NCBI GenBank assembly: GCA_949289565.1
Contig: CASEOO010000028.1
Span: 92,995 to 156,994 of the forward strand
Length of the DNA stretch: 64,000 nucleotides
Source: an uncultured Bacteroidales bacterium
GTDB taxonomy: Bacteria > Bacteroidota > Bacteroidia > Bacteroidales > UBA932
Direction: 5' to 3'
The notes below the pieces were generated by a model. The model was not told the DNA's origin and ran no database searches. It saw only the letters and a program-made list of their open reading frames with translations. This document shows, one piece after another, positions 10,101 to 17,821 of the stretch (positions are counted from its first letter, which is position 1; every line of letters begins with the position of its first letter). Made by a program: the position numbers and the translations under genes.

Positions 10101-11171
10101 AGCTATGCAGCTGACTATGTTGTCGTTCAGTGAATTTCTGTATGGGATGTTGCTGATGGAAGAGAATCTGCGTGTCAGGGGATGCCAATAGTTTATTCCG
10201 CCGAAATAAGTTCCGAGCCACATGCCTCCCTGAGAGTCTTTGTATATAGCCCTGACAGATGACTGTGACAGGCTTCCCGGCTGCACGGGGTCGCTTTCGT
10301 ATATTTTGAAGGTTTCGGAAGCCGGGTCGAAAACGTTCAGAGATGTGAATGTCCCTATCCACAGATTTCCGTCAGAATCTGGGCATATGGACCGTATGTA
10401 ATCGGATGATATTTTGTGTGTTCCGGTGCTGAAATGCTGGAAAGACCAGTCTTCAAGATCTATTCTGAACAGGCCGTAGCCTTCTGTGCCTGCCCATAGT
10501 ACAGAGGATTTTTCAATGAAAAGAGCCTGGACTCTGTTCCCTTTGAAGAACGGGACACGCATTTCTTCGGCCGCTGTCCCGTCAGCTGATATTCTGATCA
10601 GACGTCCTTTCTTCGTCCCGATGAATATGATGTCCGTATTTCCTGCCATGGATGTGATTTCATCACTGGACAGATCGGGGACAGAATCCGGAATAGAGAA
10701 CTGTTTTTTCTTGATATCGAATATTCTCAGCCCGGAAGATGTCCCCAGAAGCAGCCTGCCGTCACCCATGGCGGCTATATGCTCTATGGAAGTCTGCCGT
10801 CCTCCGGATGAAATGGAATAATTCCGGAAACGTTCTGCATCCTGGTCATATAATGACAGCCCTGAGTATGTCCCGGCCCATATGCGCCCGCCCTCATCCA
10901 TGGCGACGGTCCTGATGATGTCGCTGGCTATGGATGTGCTGTCGCTGTCATCATGCCTGAAAACCGTGAATGTGTATCCGTCGTACAGGTTGAGCCCGTT
11001 GTATGTGGCAAACCACATGTTGCCTTTTGTGTCCTGTTCTATGTCCAGCACAGTGCTCTGGGAAAGTCCTTCTTTCTCTCCGATATGGGTGAAGTATATG
11101 TCATCGGCATTGGCCGTGGAGAAAGACACGGCCAGAAGGGCAAAGACGGAAATAATGGCGGAATGTTTCAT
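7110..11171 (-). CDS. Hybrid two-component system sensor/regulator (HTCS)
   Basis: One-protein sensor and transcription factor of 1353 residues that controls a polysaccharide utilisation locus. Order: signal peptide; about 14 beta-propeller repeats (many GxMWFATYNGL or GxIWIGTxxG units) forming the periplasmic oligosaccharide sensor; a Y_Y_Y domain ending in a membrane helix around 774-793; a histidine kinase with His830 in the MSHEIRTPL box; an HATPase domain with DTGAGIS and GSGIGLALV; a receiver with Asp1157 in LSDVMMPVMDG; and a C-terminal AraC-type helix-turn-helix of about 100 residues. All catalytic residues seem intact. It is divergent from the first lyase gene, and the shared 124-bp region contains 21-bp-spaced repeats that fit its binding mode. 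The likely ligand is an unsaturated oligosaccharide made by the lyases. Confidence 0.95.
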   Translation of the reverse strand: MKHSAIISVFALLAVSFSTANADDIYFTHIGEKEGLSQSTVLDIEQDTKGNMWFATYNGLNLYDGYTFTVFRHDDSDSTSIASDIIRTVAMDEGGRIWAGTYSGLSLYDQDAERFRNYSISSGGRQTSIEHIAAMGDGRLLLGTSSGLRIFDIKKKQFSIPDSVPDLSSDEITSMAGNTDIIFIGTKKGRLIRISADGTAAEEMRVPFFKGNRVQALFIEKSSVLWAGTEGYGLFRIDLEDWSFQHFSTGTHKISSDYIRSICPDSDGNLWIGTFTSLNVFDPASETFKIYESDPVQPGSLSQSSVRAIYKDSQGGMWLGTYFGGINYWHPLTRRFSSISNIPYRNSLNDNIVSCIAEDGDGIVWIGTNSGGVNRYDPASGKFSFYTMADGLGANDIKSLYIDEHYVYAGMHHGGLGIISKDSGHIENYAEKGGNVYSVLPYKDGAMLLGMVNGNIYRFSLKGHSYHPIIDTGTGKPVSTGKLITLKCDSRGRIWTGTETGLKIFYMNDDRATPASIMPQAGELDATFVNCIHETEDRKFWIGTRNGLYCFDEREKNLAHYTMKDGLPGNVICGILEDGKGRLWISTGNGLSCFEPGKRLFKNYVSSDGLPGNQFNIGSCCRTADGKMYFGGIDGITVFEPDKMPENHFIHPVNITGLYVSNSMVKPGDGTGILSRHIGNTSSIKLKEGNSSFTLTFSVPDYVSWKENRFAYKLEGFEERWNIVSDPIRAATYSNLEPGKYRFLVTAANKDGIWNEKPASLEIIVRPHWYNTAWSRFALLCIVLALAYIAARYLWIRKKMKMQLAFEKVDKERIREVNEMKIRFFINMSHEIRTPLTMISAPLQELLSRVKDKWELKRLRYMEKNTDRLLYLVNQLMDYRRAEMGVFHLKVKKTELQPLLEKIFGYYMEAAESEKIDYKIESTLEGKEICFDGQYIEMILNNLLSNAFKYTAQGQSITLSACIEDDRCVLKVKDTGAGISQEKAGHIFERFYQSDSGHVGSGIGLALVKNLAELHHGGVSVDSVPGKGSCFTVWFPAEASAYLPHEMENADGHSEETVYSSNPARVHVRSIMDDRDAAYDSDAGSAENEAGCIAAVAAPETGSAGQKPRVMVVEDDRDIREYLSAGLSEEFDVAAAENGQEAVKTMKKWLPDIILSDVMMPVMDGIKLCRTVKQNIETSHIPVIMLSAKSDIKWQMEGLEAGADDYIPKPFTLAIVTGKVKNMIRTRISAIRHFAEAADVKPETMALNKLDAEFLKKAVSTVEAHLDDSEFSADMFAEAMNMSRSNLHIKMKALTGSSSMDFIRKIRMSKACELLKDGRYSVAEVSDMVGYSSPAYFTTSFKKHFGCLPSEYK

Positions 11172-11193
11172 AACAATGGTAAAGTTAGGATTT

Positions 11194-11260
11194 ATTCAAC
11201 AGTTTCGAAAAATTATTGGACAGTTTCTAAAGCCTGAGCCGGAACGGAACTCTAATTTTG
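11194..11260 (+). promoter_or_regulatory. Candidate HTCS operator and promoter for the first lyase gene
   Basis: Two direct repeats, ATTCAACAGTTTCGAAA (11194-11210) and ATTGGACAGTTTCTAAA (11215-11231), agree at 14 of 17 bases and are exactly 21 bp apart, two helical turns, as expected for an AraC-type dimer. A -7 box TAATTTTG (11253-11260) begins 21 nt after the second repeat, and no -33 element is seen, as expected for an activator-dependent promoter. The same arrangement recurs before the GH88 gene at 16401-16466. Confidence 0.65.
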
Positions 11261-11295
11261 CAGTCATAATCACGGAATCAATGACACTATAGAAT

Positions 11296-13833
11296 ATGAA
11301 TCTGTCCAGAATTTTTGTTTTGTCTGTGCAGGCCGCTTTCATGCTGTTTTTTTCTGCCATGCCGGCCGCCGCTCATGAATCCGCCCCGGAAAGGGTTCAT
11401 GAGAATGTGAGGGAGACACCTTATCCCCAGCCTTTTCACCAGGTTTACCTGAACCCTGCTCCGCTGCTTGCTCCCAAGTCGCTGAAGACATCAGAAAATA
11501 TCCAGTTCCAGCTGTCGAAAGATCCGGATTTCAAGGACAAGTCCACTGTCACCTCAGATCCTAAGCCATGGTGCATGTTCAATCCGCATCGTGAATTGGA
11601 AAAGGGAACATGGCACTGGCGTCTGCGCTCTGTGGATGCTGACGGGAAAGCCGGGGACTGGAGCCAGACATGGTCTTTCGTGATTACTGGAGATGAGCCT
11701 GTGTTCGTCACCCCGCCCTTCAGTGAATTTTACAAGAATATGCCGAAAGGATATCCGAGACTTTACTGCTTTATAGCCGATGAACTTCAGTCCGCCTCGG
11801 ATACAGTGGCCAAGCACAGGGAATACAAGGAACTTCTCCACAGGGCCGGTCTCGGTCTGAAATCGGCCGCCGATTCTGTTCCCGATCCCCGTAAAAAAGT
11901 GAAGGAGATGGCTCTGATGGCCAAGCATCTGCACACTGCGTACTGCGCTACGGGAGACAGACAGTATGCGGACAGGATGCTGGCTTTCACACGCTCTCTG
12001 CTCCAGACAGGACCGGATGAATCTATGATGAAGCAGGATGACTTTTACGCTGGAGACTTCATGTATCTGATGCTCCATACTTATGATGTGTGTTATGAAC
12101 AGCTGACGCCTGAGGAAAGGGAAAGAATCCATGAACTCGTCATGTCCCAGGCGAAATATCACCATTTCTTCCAGCGGACAGGCTCCGAAGAGACTCATAT
12201 TTTCGACAACCACTTCTGGCAGCGCGGCTACAGGGAGATGCTCCAGATAGGCCTTATGTTCGCTGACACAGATCCCGCCGCCAGGGAGATGCTGGAGTAC
12301 TGCTACGAACTCTGGACAGCCAGGGCTCCGGCGTCAGGCTTCAACCGGGATGGCGAATGGCACAACGGCACAGGCTATTTCACTGCCAATGTCACTACTC
12401 TATGGTATGTGCCAAGCCTGTTCTCTTATATGACAGGCACGGATTTCCTTCAGCATCCATGGTACAGGAATGCCGGCAAAGCCCTTCTATACAACTGGCC
12501 TGTAGGAACCATGAGCGCTGGCTTCGGGGATCAGAACGAGCGTCAGCTCACTCCGGACAGGCAGAGGGCCGCATTTGCTGATTTTCTGGCCAGGGAGACC
12601 GGCGACCCTTACGCTCAGTGGTACGCCAGCCATCTGAACAGGACGGTCCGGGGCGATTTTGAAATGAGGATTTACCGCATGGCCCGCGGACATATTGCAT
12701 ACCCGAATGTAAAACCGCTGCCGGAAGGGGCCGCCAAGGCTCTGTGGATGCAGGATATAGGCCAGATGGCGGCTAACTCGGCATTGCAGAACACGAACAG
12801 GAATCTTTCCTTGAGTTTCAGGTCGAGTCCCTTCGGCTCGGGAAGCCACACCCTGGCGGACCAGAACAGCTTCAACCTTCATTTCCGCGGCGTGCCGGTA
12901 TACCGCTCGACAGGCTATTACCTGAATTTCAGCGATGCTCACAACCTCATGTCTTACCGCCACACCAGGGCGCACAACACCATCCTCGTCAACGGCATCG
13001 GACAGCCTTTCACTACCCGTGCCTACGGCAATATCGTCAGAATGCTGAATGGCGATCATATTTCATACGCCCTCGGAGATGCCTCCAATGCATATTGCGG
13101 CATAAGCGAATATCCGATGTGGGAGAAGAATTTCGAGAATGCCGGCATCTCGCAGACTGCTGAGAACGGCTTCGGGGAGACTCCGCTCACAAAGTACCGC
13201 CGCCACATTTTCCTGCTGCATCCGGACGTGGTGCTTATCTACGATGAACTGGAGGCTTCGGAGCCTGTACGCTGGGACTGGCTGCTGCACAGCCCAGTGG
13301 AGTTCAGAATTGACCGGAAAAATCATATTCTGACTACACGCTATGAAGATAAACAGTTCACCTCCATGGCACAGCTTTTCAGCAATTATCCATGCACGAT
13401 TTCCCAGACTGACGAATTTGCCGTGGCTCCCGACATGTCTTTGGTGAAGCCTGGGCAGGAAGACAAATACCCGAACCAGTGGCATCTGACGGCTGCATTC
13501 GAGCCATGCCAGGCGAACAGGATATTGACGGTCATCAGGATATTGCCGGACGGCACAGAAGATACATTGAATGTCAGGAGAGACAAGAATCGTTTCATAT
13601 ATGGCCACTGGGTGATAGAGGCTGAGATGGATGCATCTAAGCCGGCATCGCTGAGAGTCGAGAACACCAGATTCGGAACAGTGTTCGACTATGGCGGCGG
13701 AGATGTGGAAATAGGGGACAAGGTATATCAAAGGCATGAGCAGGGTTCTTCAGTCCTTTATGACATGATAGACGGCGAATGGATTATACATGAAATGTCT
13801 GATTCAGCTCCGCAGATTACGGGACGTCCATAA
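11296..13833 (+). CDS. Heparinase II/III-type polysaccharide lyase with DUF4962 domain (copy 1)
   Basis: Exported lyase of 845 residues, predicted to cleave a uronate-containing polysaccharide by beta-elimination. A classical signal peptide ends near AMPAAAHES with no lipobox cysteine, so it is probably periplasmic. The order is an Ig-like N-terminal region with a DUF4962 signature (about 40-135), an alpha/alpha toroid (about 150-480) and a heparinase II/III beta-sandwich (about 500-800). Conserved blocks are FDNHFWQ, GFNRDGEWHNGTGYF (348-362, candidate catalytic His356, Asn357 and Tyr361), FGSGSHTLADQN (His518, Asp522) and RHTRAHNTILVNG. It is the first of three paralogues in the locus. Which polymer it cuts is inference; chondroitin, dermatan or heparan-type chains fit the GH88 and sulfatase nearby. 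Confidence 0.85.
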   Translation: MNLSRIFVLSVQAAFMLFFSAMPAAAHESAPERVHENVRETPYPQPFHQVYLNPAPLLAPKSLKTSENIQFQLSKDPDFKDKSTVTSDPKPWCMFNPHRELEKGTWHWRLRSVDADGKAGDWSQTWSFVITGDEPVFVTPPFSEFYKNMPKGYPRLYCFIADELQSASDTVAKHREYKELLHRAGLGLKSAADSVPDPRKKVKEMALMAKHLHTAYCATGDRQYADRMLAFTRSLLQTGPDESMMKQDDFYAGDFMYLMLHTYDVCYEQLTPEERERIHELVMSQAKYHHFFQRTGSEETHIFDNHFWQRGYREMLQIGLMFADTDPAAREMLEYCYELWTARAPASGFNRDGEWHNGTGYFTANVTTLWYVPSLFSYMTGTDFLQHPWYRNAGKALLYNWPVGTMSAGFGDQNERQLTPDRQRAAFADFLARETGDPYAQWYASHLNRTVRGDFEMRIYRMARGHIAYPNVKPLPEGAAKALWMQDIGQMAANSALQNTNRNLSLSFRSSPFGSGSHTLADQNSFNLHFRGVPVYRSTGYYLNFSDAHNLMSYRHTRAHNTILVNGIGQPFTTRAYGNIVRMLNGDHISYALGDASNAYCGISEYPMWEKNFENAGISQTAENGFGETPLTKYRRHIFLLHPDVVLIYDELEASEPVRWDWLLHSPVEFRIDRKNHILTTRYEDKQFTSMAQLFSNYPCTISQTDEFAVAPDMSLVKPGQEDKYPNQWHLTAAFEPCQANRILTVIRILPDGTEDTLNVRRDKNRFIYGHWVIEAEMDASKPASLRVENTRFGTVFDYGGGDVEIGDKVYQRHEQGSSVLYDMIDGEWIIHEMSDSAPQITGRP

Positions 13834-14036
13834 ATTAACATGAGTTCGATGAAAAGAACGAAGTGAATTTCAGAGAACTGCCTCTTTAGAGGATTCGTTG
13901 AACGAGTCCGCATGCAAGTCCTCCCATATATACTGCAGTGCGGGGAAAGTCATGCATCAGTTTAAGTTTGAGGTTAGTTAATAGTGGCATAGCCGCGCCG
14001 CATTGCAGTTTTTTGAATTTAAAATACATCTGCTAT
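13834..14036 (+). other. Intergenic region between lyase copies 1 and 2
   Basis: This 203-bp gap holds a short palindrome CCTCTTTAGAGG (13881-13892) and a TAAGTTTG box (13963-13970) that could be a -7 element, without a matching -33 or a 21-bp operator repeat. Copy 2 may therefore be read through from copy 1 or use a weak promoter of its own. Confidence 0.3.
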
Positions 14037-16391
14037 ATGAAAATAATTTCATTCATCTTGGCGGCATTGCTGCCGCTGGCGGCGGCAGGAGAAGCCATCC
14101 ATGAAAAATACCTGTCGGAGCCTTATCCTCAGCAAGGCGATATAATATGCATAAATCCTGTGCCTCTCAAAGTCCCTCTCTGCATGATGCAGACAGAGTT
14201 CATGCAGTTCCAGATGTCTATGGACAAACATTTCGAAGACAGCACCGTCATCACATCCGAACCGGCGGCCTGGAATATCTTCAACGCACACATGGAGCTT
14301 GCGTCCGGGACTTGGCACTGGCGTTTCCGCGGAGTCTCTGCCGGCGGGGAGACCCTTCCTTGGAGCAGGACTTTCACTTTCAGCATTGCGGAAGATACTC
14401 CTGTCTTCGTGACCCCTCCGTATGATGTATTCCGGAAAAATATTCCTGCAGAGGGCTCCCGGCTTTACTGCTTCCTTGAAGACAGTCTGCCGGAAGCGCG
14501 TAAAGCCATGAGACGGCATCCCGAGTTCGAGTCCATGATATCGGATTCCAGGACGGCTCTGGCTTCCGATTTCAGGAATGACACTCTGCCGTTCAGGCGC
14601 ATTACGCAGATGTACGACATGAACCAGAACCTCTACACTGCTTACAGGATGCTGCAGAGGGAGCTCTATGCCGGCAAGATGGTGCAGAATATCCGCTGCC
14701 TGCTGCGCGCAGAGCCTGACATGACTGTGATATCTAATGATTTCAAGGCAGGAGAACTCATGTATACCCTTGCCCTGGCATACGAGAGCTGCCATGACCG
14801 TTTCTCAGACGATGAATTGAAACAAATTGAAGACTTGATGCTGCTCACCCTCAGGACGCACGAGCCTCGTATAAGAGAGAACGAAGTGGACATGTTTTTC
14901 GACAACCATTTCTGGCAGTTCACTTTCCGCCACATGCTGCAGGGCGCCTTGGTGCTTTGCGACAGATACCCTGAGGCGGAAGAATATCTGGAGTTCAGCT
15001 ACGAACTCTGGACTAGTAAAGCTCCTGCCGCAGGCTTCAACCGTGACGGGAACTGGCACAACGGCACCTGCTATTTCAGCGCAAATGCAGTTTCGTTAGG
15101 ATACGTGGCCTTGCTTTTCTCCCATCTGGCCGGAACGGACTTTTTCCAGCATCCATGGTACAGGAACAGCGGTATCGGAGTGGCTTACAGCTGGCTTCCG
15201 TGGTCGATGTCGGCCGGATTCGGAGACGGCCACGAACAGATGAATCCCAAACCTCTGCGTATCAGAAGCGCCTATGCCGACATGCTGGCACGCGAAACCG
15301 GAGACCCGTATGCCGCCTGGTATTCTTCTCTGAACGACAGATATCTCGACGAGCCGGAAACCAGATTCTACAGGATGGCCTGCGGGAAATCCCGTCCGGC
15401 CAATGCTGACTTGCCGGCAGATGCACCGGAGGCCGTATGGTTCGAAGATTCAGGCGAGTTCCTCGCCAATTCTGATCTCCGCGATCCGGATAGCAATCTC
15501 AGCCTGAGTTTCAGGTCCAGCCCGTTCGGTTCGGGAAGCCACACTCATTCGAACCAGAATGCTTTCAACCTTCATTTCCGCGGAGTCCCGGTCTATAGAT
15601 CAGCCGGACATTATATGAATTTCCAGGATCCGCACAATCTTCTGCAGTACAGGCATACACGCGGACATAACACGGTCTTGGTAAATGGCATCGGACAGCC
15701 TTTCACCTCCGGAGCATTTGGGCAGATTCTGGAAACTGTGGCCGATGACGGATTCGCATACGCGCTCGGAGATGCCTCGAATGCTTACTGCGGTGTCAGT
15801 GAAGATCCGATGTGGATAGAGAAAATGGCTTCCTCAGGCGTGGAGCAGTCGGTGGAGAACGGTTTCGGGAAGACTCCTTTGAAGAAATTCCGCAGATATA
15901 TAGCTATGCTCGGTGATGACAAGGTCCTGGTTTATGACGAGCTGGAGGCTTCTGAGGCCGCTGAATGGGACTGGCTGCTGCACAGCCCGGTACGTTTCGA
16001 TATTGAGGAGAATGTCCTCTATACCGAAAATCTGGAGCATGGCTTCCATGCGCGGACAGCGTTGTTTGCGACAGACAGTCTGGAAGTGTCGCAGACAGAC
16101 AGATATTGGGCTCCAGTGAATGAAACCGTGGCTCAAAGAGGGGAGGATTTCACTCCCGAATGGTCGCTTTCAGCGAAGACAGCTCCGCTGAAAAAGGTGA
16201 GGATACTGGCCCTCATCCAGGTAAAGGACGGGCATGTGGCTTTTGAAGACATTGTCCGTGAGGACACCTGCATTTTCAGGTTCGGGAACTGGACAGTGGA
16301 GGCGCAGATGAATCCAGACAGGAAGGCAGGGCTGCGGATATCTGATTCTGTTTCAGGAAAAGAGTATAAACTGCCTTCAGAGGCATTGTAG
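14037..16391 (+). CDS. Heparinase II/III-type polysaccharide lyase with DUF4962 domain (copy 2)
   Basis: Exported lyase paralogue of 784 residues, collinear with copy 1 over its whole length. The start at 14037 gives a proper signal peptide (MKIISFILAALLPLAAAG); the open frame back to 13938 adds 33 residues unlike any signal. Blocks: MFFDNHFWQ, GFNRDGNWHNGTCYF (333-347, His341, Asn342, Tyr346), FGSGSHTHSNQN (His502, with Asn506 where copies 1 and 3 have Asp) and RHTRGHNTVLVNG. The Gly-to-Cys change in NGTCYF and the Asp-to-Asn change suggest altered specificity or rate. No lipobox, so it is probably periplasmic. It precedes the HTCS-type promoter of the GH88 operon by only a few nucleotides. 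Confidence 0.85.
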   Translation: MKIISFILAALLPLAAAGEAIHEKYLSEPYPQQGDIICINPVPLKVPLCMMQTEFMQFQMSMDKHFEDSTVITSEPAAWNIFNAHMELASGTWHWRFRGVSAGGETLPWSRTFTFSIAEDTPVFVTPPYDVFRKNIPAEGSRLYCFLEDSLPEARKAMRRHPEFESMISDSRTALASDFRNDTLPFRRITQMYDMNQNLYTAYRMLQRELYAGKMVQNIRCLLRAEPDMTVISNDFKAGELMYTLALAYESCHDRFSDDELKQIEDLMLLTLRTHEPRIRENEVDMFFDNHFWQFTFRHMLQGALVLCDRYPEAEEYLEFSYELWTSKAPAAGFNRDGNWHNGTCYFSANAVSLGYVALLFSHLAGTDFFQHPWYRNSGIGVAYSWLPWSMSAGFGDGHEQMNPKPLRIRSAYADMLARETGDPYAAWYSSLNDRYLDEPETRFYRMACGKSRPANADLPADAPEAVWFEDSGEFLANSDLRDPDSNLSLSFRSSPFGSGSHTHSNQNAFNLHFRGVPVYRSAGHYMNFQDPHNLLQYRHTRGHNTVLVNGIGQPFTSGAFGQILETVADDGFAYALGDASNAYCGVSEDPMWIEKMASSGVEQSVENGFGKTPLKKFRRYIAMLGDDKVLVYDELEASEAAEWDWLLHSPVRFDIEENVLYTENLEHGFHARTALFATDSLEVSQTDRYWAPVNETVAQRGEDFTPEWSLSAKTAPLKKVRILALIQVKDGHVAFEDIVREDTCIFRFGNWTVEAQMNPDRKAGLRISDSVSGKEYKLPSEAL

Positions 16392-16400
16392 ACGAGATTT

Positions 16401-16466
16401 TTCAACGATTTTAAAAATTTATTCAACGCATTTAAAAGTCTTGCGCAAACATTCGGACTATTTTTG
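16401..16466 (+). promoter_or_regulatory. Candidate HTCS operator and promoter for the GH88-susCD operon
   Basis: Direct repeats TTCAACGATTTTAAAA (16401-16416) and TTCAACGCATTTAAAA (16422-16437) agree at 14 of 16 bases and start 21 bp apart. A TATTTTTG -7 box (16459-16466) begins 21 nt after the second repeat. Motif, phasing and distance match the element before the first lyase gene. Confidence 0.65.
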
Positions 16467-16487
16467 CAGAAATTAATAACCAGCCAT

Positions 16488-17780
16488 ATGATGAACAGAC
16501 ACTTTGAAACGAAATTGAATTCATGCGCGGCGCTTCTATTGTTTTCGGCCGCCATCTTTTCTTCATGCGCTAACGATGATGAAGCATGGGTGAGCCGGGC
16601 TTTGGACACGGCCGCATATCAGCTGGACATGACAGCCGGGGAGCTGGATGGCACAGGCATGATGCCCAGGACGGCAGTGACCGGATATGATGTCGATTTT
16701 CTGGCTTCACAGCTGGAAAAAGACAAGTCTGCATTTGTGGATTCTCTGGTGTCGAATCCTCCTGCAGAAAATCTCGGCCGTCTCAAGCCGTGCGGCATCA
16801 TAGACTGGACGAGCGGATTTTTCCCTGGAAGTCTCTGGTATGCATACGAGCTGACTGGGAAGGAAAATCTGAAAGAGGAGGCCGTGAAGTATACTAATCT
16901 GCTGTATCCGATACGGAAATTCGAAGGCTCGCACGATATAGGTTTCATGATAGGCTGCAGCTACGGCAATGCATGGCGTCTTTCACCGGATGACACCGTG
17001 AAGAATGTGATAGTCGAGACTGCGAATACTCTCAGTTCCCGTTTCGATGATGGCATAGGATGCATACGTTCCTGGGATTTCGGTCCGTGGAACTATCCTG
17101 TCATCATAGACAACATGATGAACCTGGACCTGCTGTTCATGGCCAGCCGCCTTTCGGGTGATCCTGGCTATAAGCAGATAGCTGTCCGCCACGCCTTGAC
17201 TACCATGCAGAATCATTTCCGCCCGGATTTCACTTCGTGGCACGTAGTGAGCTATCTTGATGACGGTTCAGTGGAGAAACGGCAGACACATCAGGGAAAA
17301 AACGACGATTCCGCATGGTCCAGAGGCCAGGCCTGGGGAGTCTACGGATATACTTCCTGTTTTCGTGAGACAGGTGATTCGCTTTTCCTGAAACAGGCTG
17401 TGAATATAGCAGACATGATTATGGAGAGGAATGCCGCGCCTGACTTGATACCGTATTGGGATTTCGATGCTCCTGTCACGGACGATACGCCGAGGGACGC
17501 TTCCGCGGCCGCAGTCATGGCATCGGCATTCATAGAACTGAGCACATTTGTTCCTGAGGACGGTGAAAAATATTTCGTGTACGCCAAGAATATTCTCAAA
17601 ACGCTCTCATCTGATGCCTATCTGGCGGAGAAAGGGACTAATGCAGGATTCATCTTGAAACATTCCACCGGTTCGCTTCCGCATGGCTCGGAGATAGATG
17701 CCCCGCTCAACTATGCCGACTATTATTACCTGGAGGCTATGAAACGCTATCTGGACATTTCCAGGGGATCGGACAGGTAA
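16488..17780 (+). CDS. GH88 unsaturated glucuronyl hydrolase (lipoprotein)
   Basis: Removes the 4,5-unsaturated uronate left at the non-reducing end after lyase action on glycosaminoglycan-like chains, by a hydration mechanism. The protein has 430 residues. A lipobox, FSSC followed by ANDDEAW, shows a lipoprotein; the acidic residues after Cys are also compatible with surface export. Catalytic aspartates expected for GH88 are Asp150 (SHDIGF) and Asp208 (IIDNMMNL); the (alpha/alpha)6 barrel pattern continues with RGQAWGVYGY and NYADYYYLEA. Adjacent ATGs at 16488 and 16491 are equally possible starts. It begins a rightward run of co-directional genes through susC and susD and has the HTCS-like operator upstream. 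It fixes the substrate class as uronate-containing. Confidence 0.9.
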   Translation: MMNRHFETKLNSCAALLLFSAAIFSSCANDDEAWVSRALDTAAYQLDMTAGELDGTGMMPRTAVTGYDVDFLASQLEKDKSAFVDSLVSNPPAENLGRLKPCGIIDWTSGFFPGSLWYAYELTGKENLKEEAVKYTNLLYPIRKFEGSHDIGFMIGCSYGNAWRLSPDDTVKNVIVETANTLSSRFDDGIGCIRSWDFGPWNYPVIIDNMMNLDLLFMASRLSGDPGYKQIAVRHALTTMQNHFRPDFTSWHVVSYLDDGSVEKRQTHQGKNDDSAWSRGQAWGVYGYTSCFRETGDSLFLKQAVNIADMIMERNAAPDLIPYWDFDAPVTDDTPRDASAAAVMASAFIELSTFVPEDGEKYFVYAKNILKTLSSDAYLAEKGTNAGFILKHSTGSLPHGSEIDAPLNYADYYYLEAMKRYLDISRGSDR

Positions 17781-17781
17781 T

Positions 17782-17802
17782 ATTTTCAGACAGGCTGAAA
17801 AT
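17782..17802 (+). other. Small hairpin between GH88 and susC
   Basis: ATTTTCAG and CTGAAAAT form a perfect 8-bp stem with a 5-nt loop in the 41-bp gap before susC. It lacks a strong T-run, so it may be an attenuator or an mRNA-stability element rather than a full terminator. Confidence 0.35.
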
Positions 17803-17821
17803 CCTAAACAGTTCTACTGAG

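Noticed and set aside
11554..12213. 219-codon antisense frame inside lyase 1, and similar ones in lyases 2 and 3
   Set aside because: They recur because the GC-rich codon pattern leaves the antisense frame open; no start signals or family patterns are seen.
13938..14036. Upstream extension of lyase 2
   Set aside because: The 33 added residues precede a perfect signal peptide and contain no similarity to copies 1 or 3.
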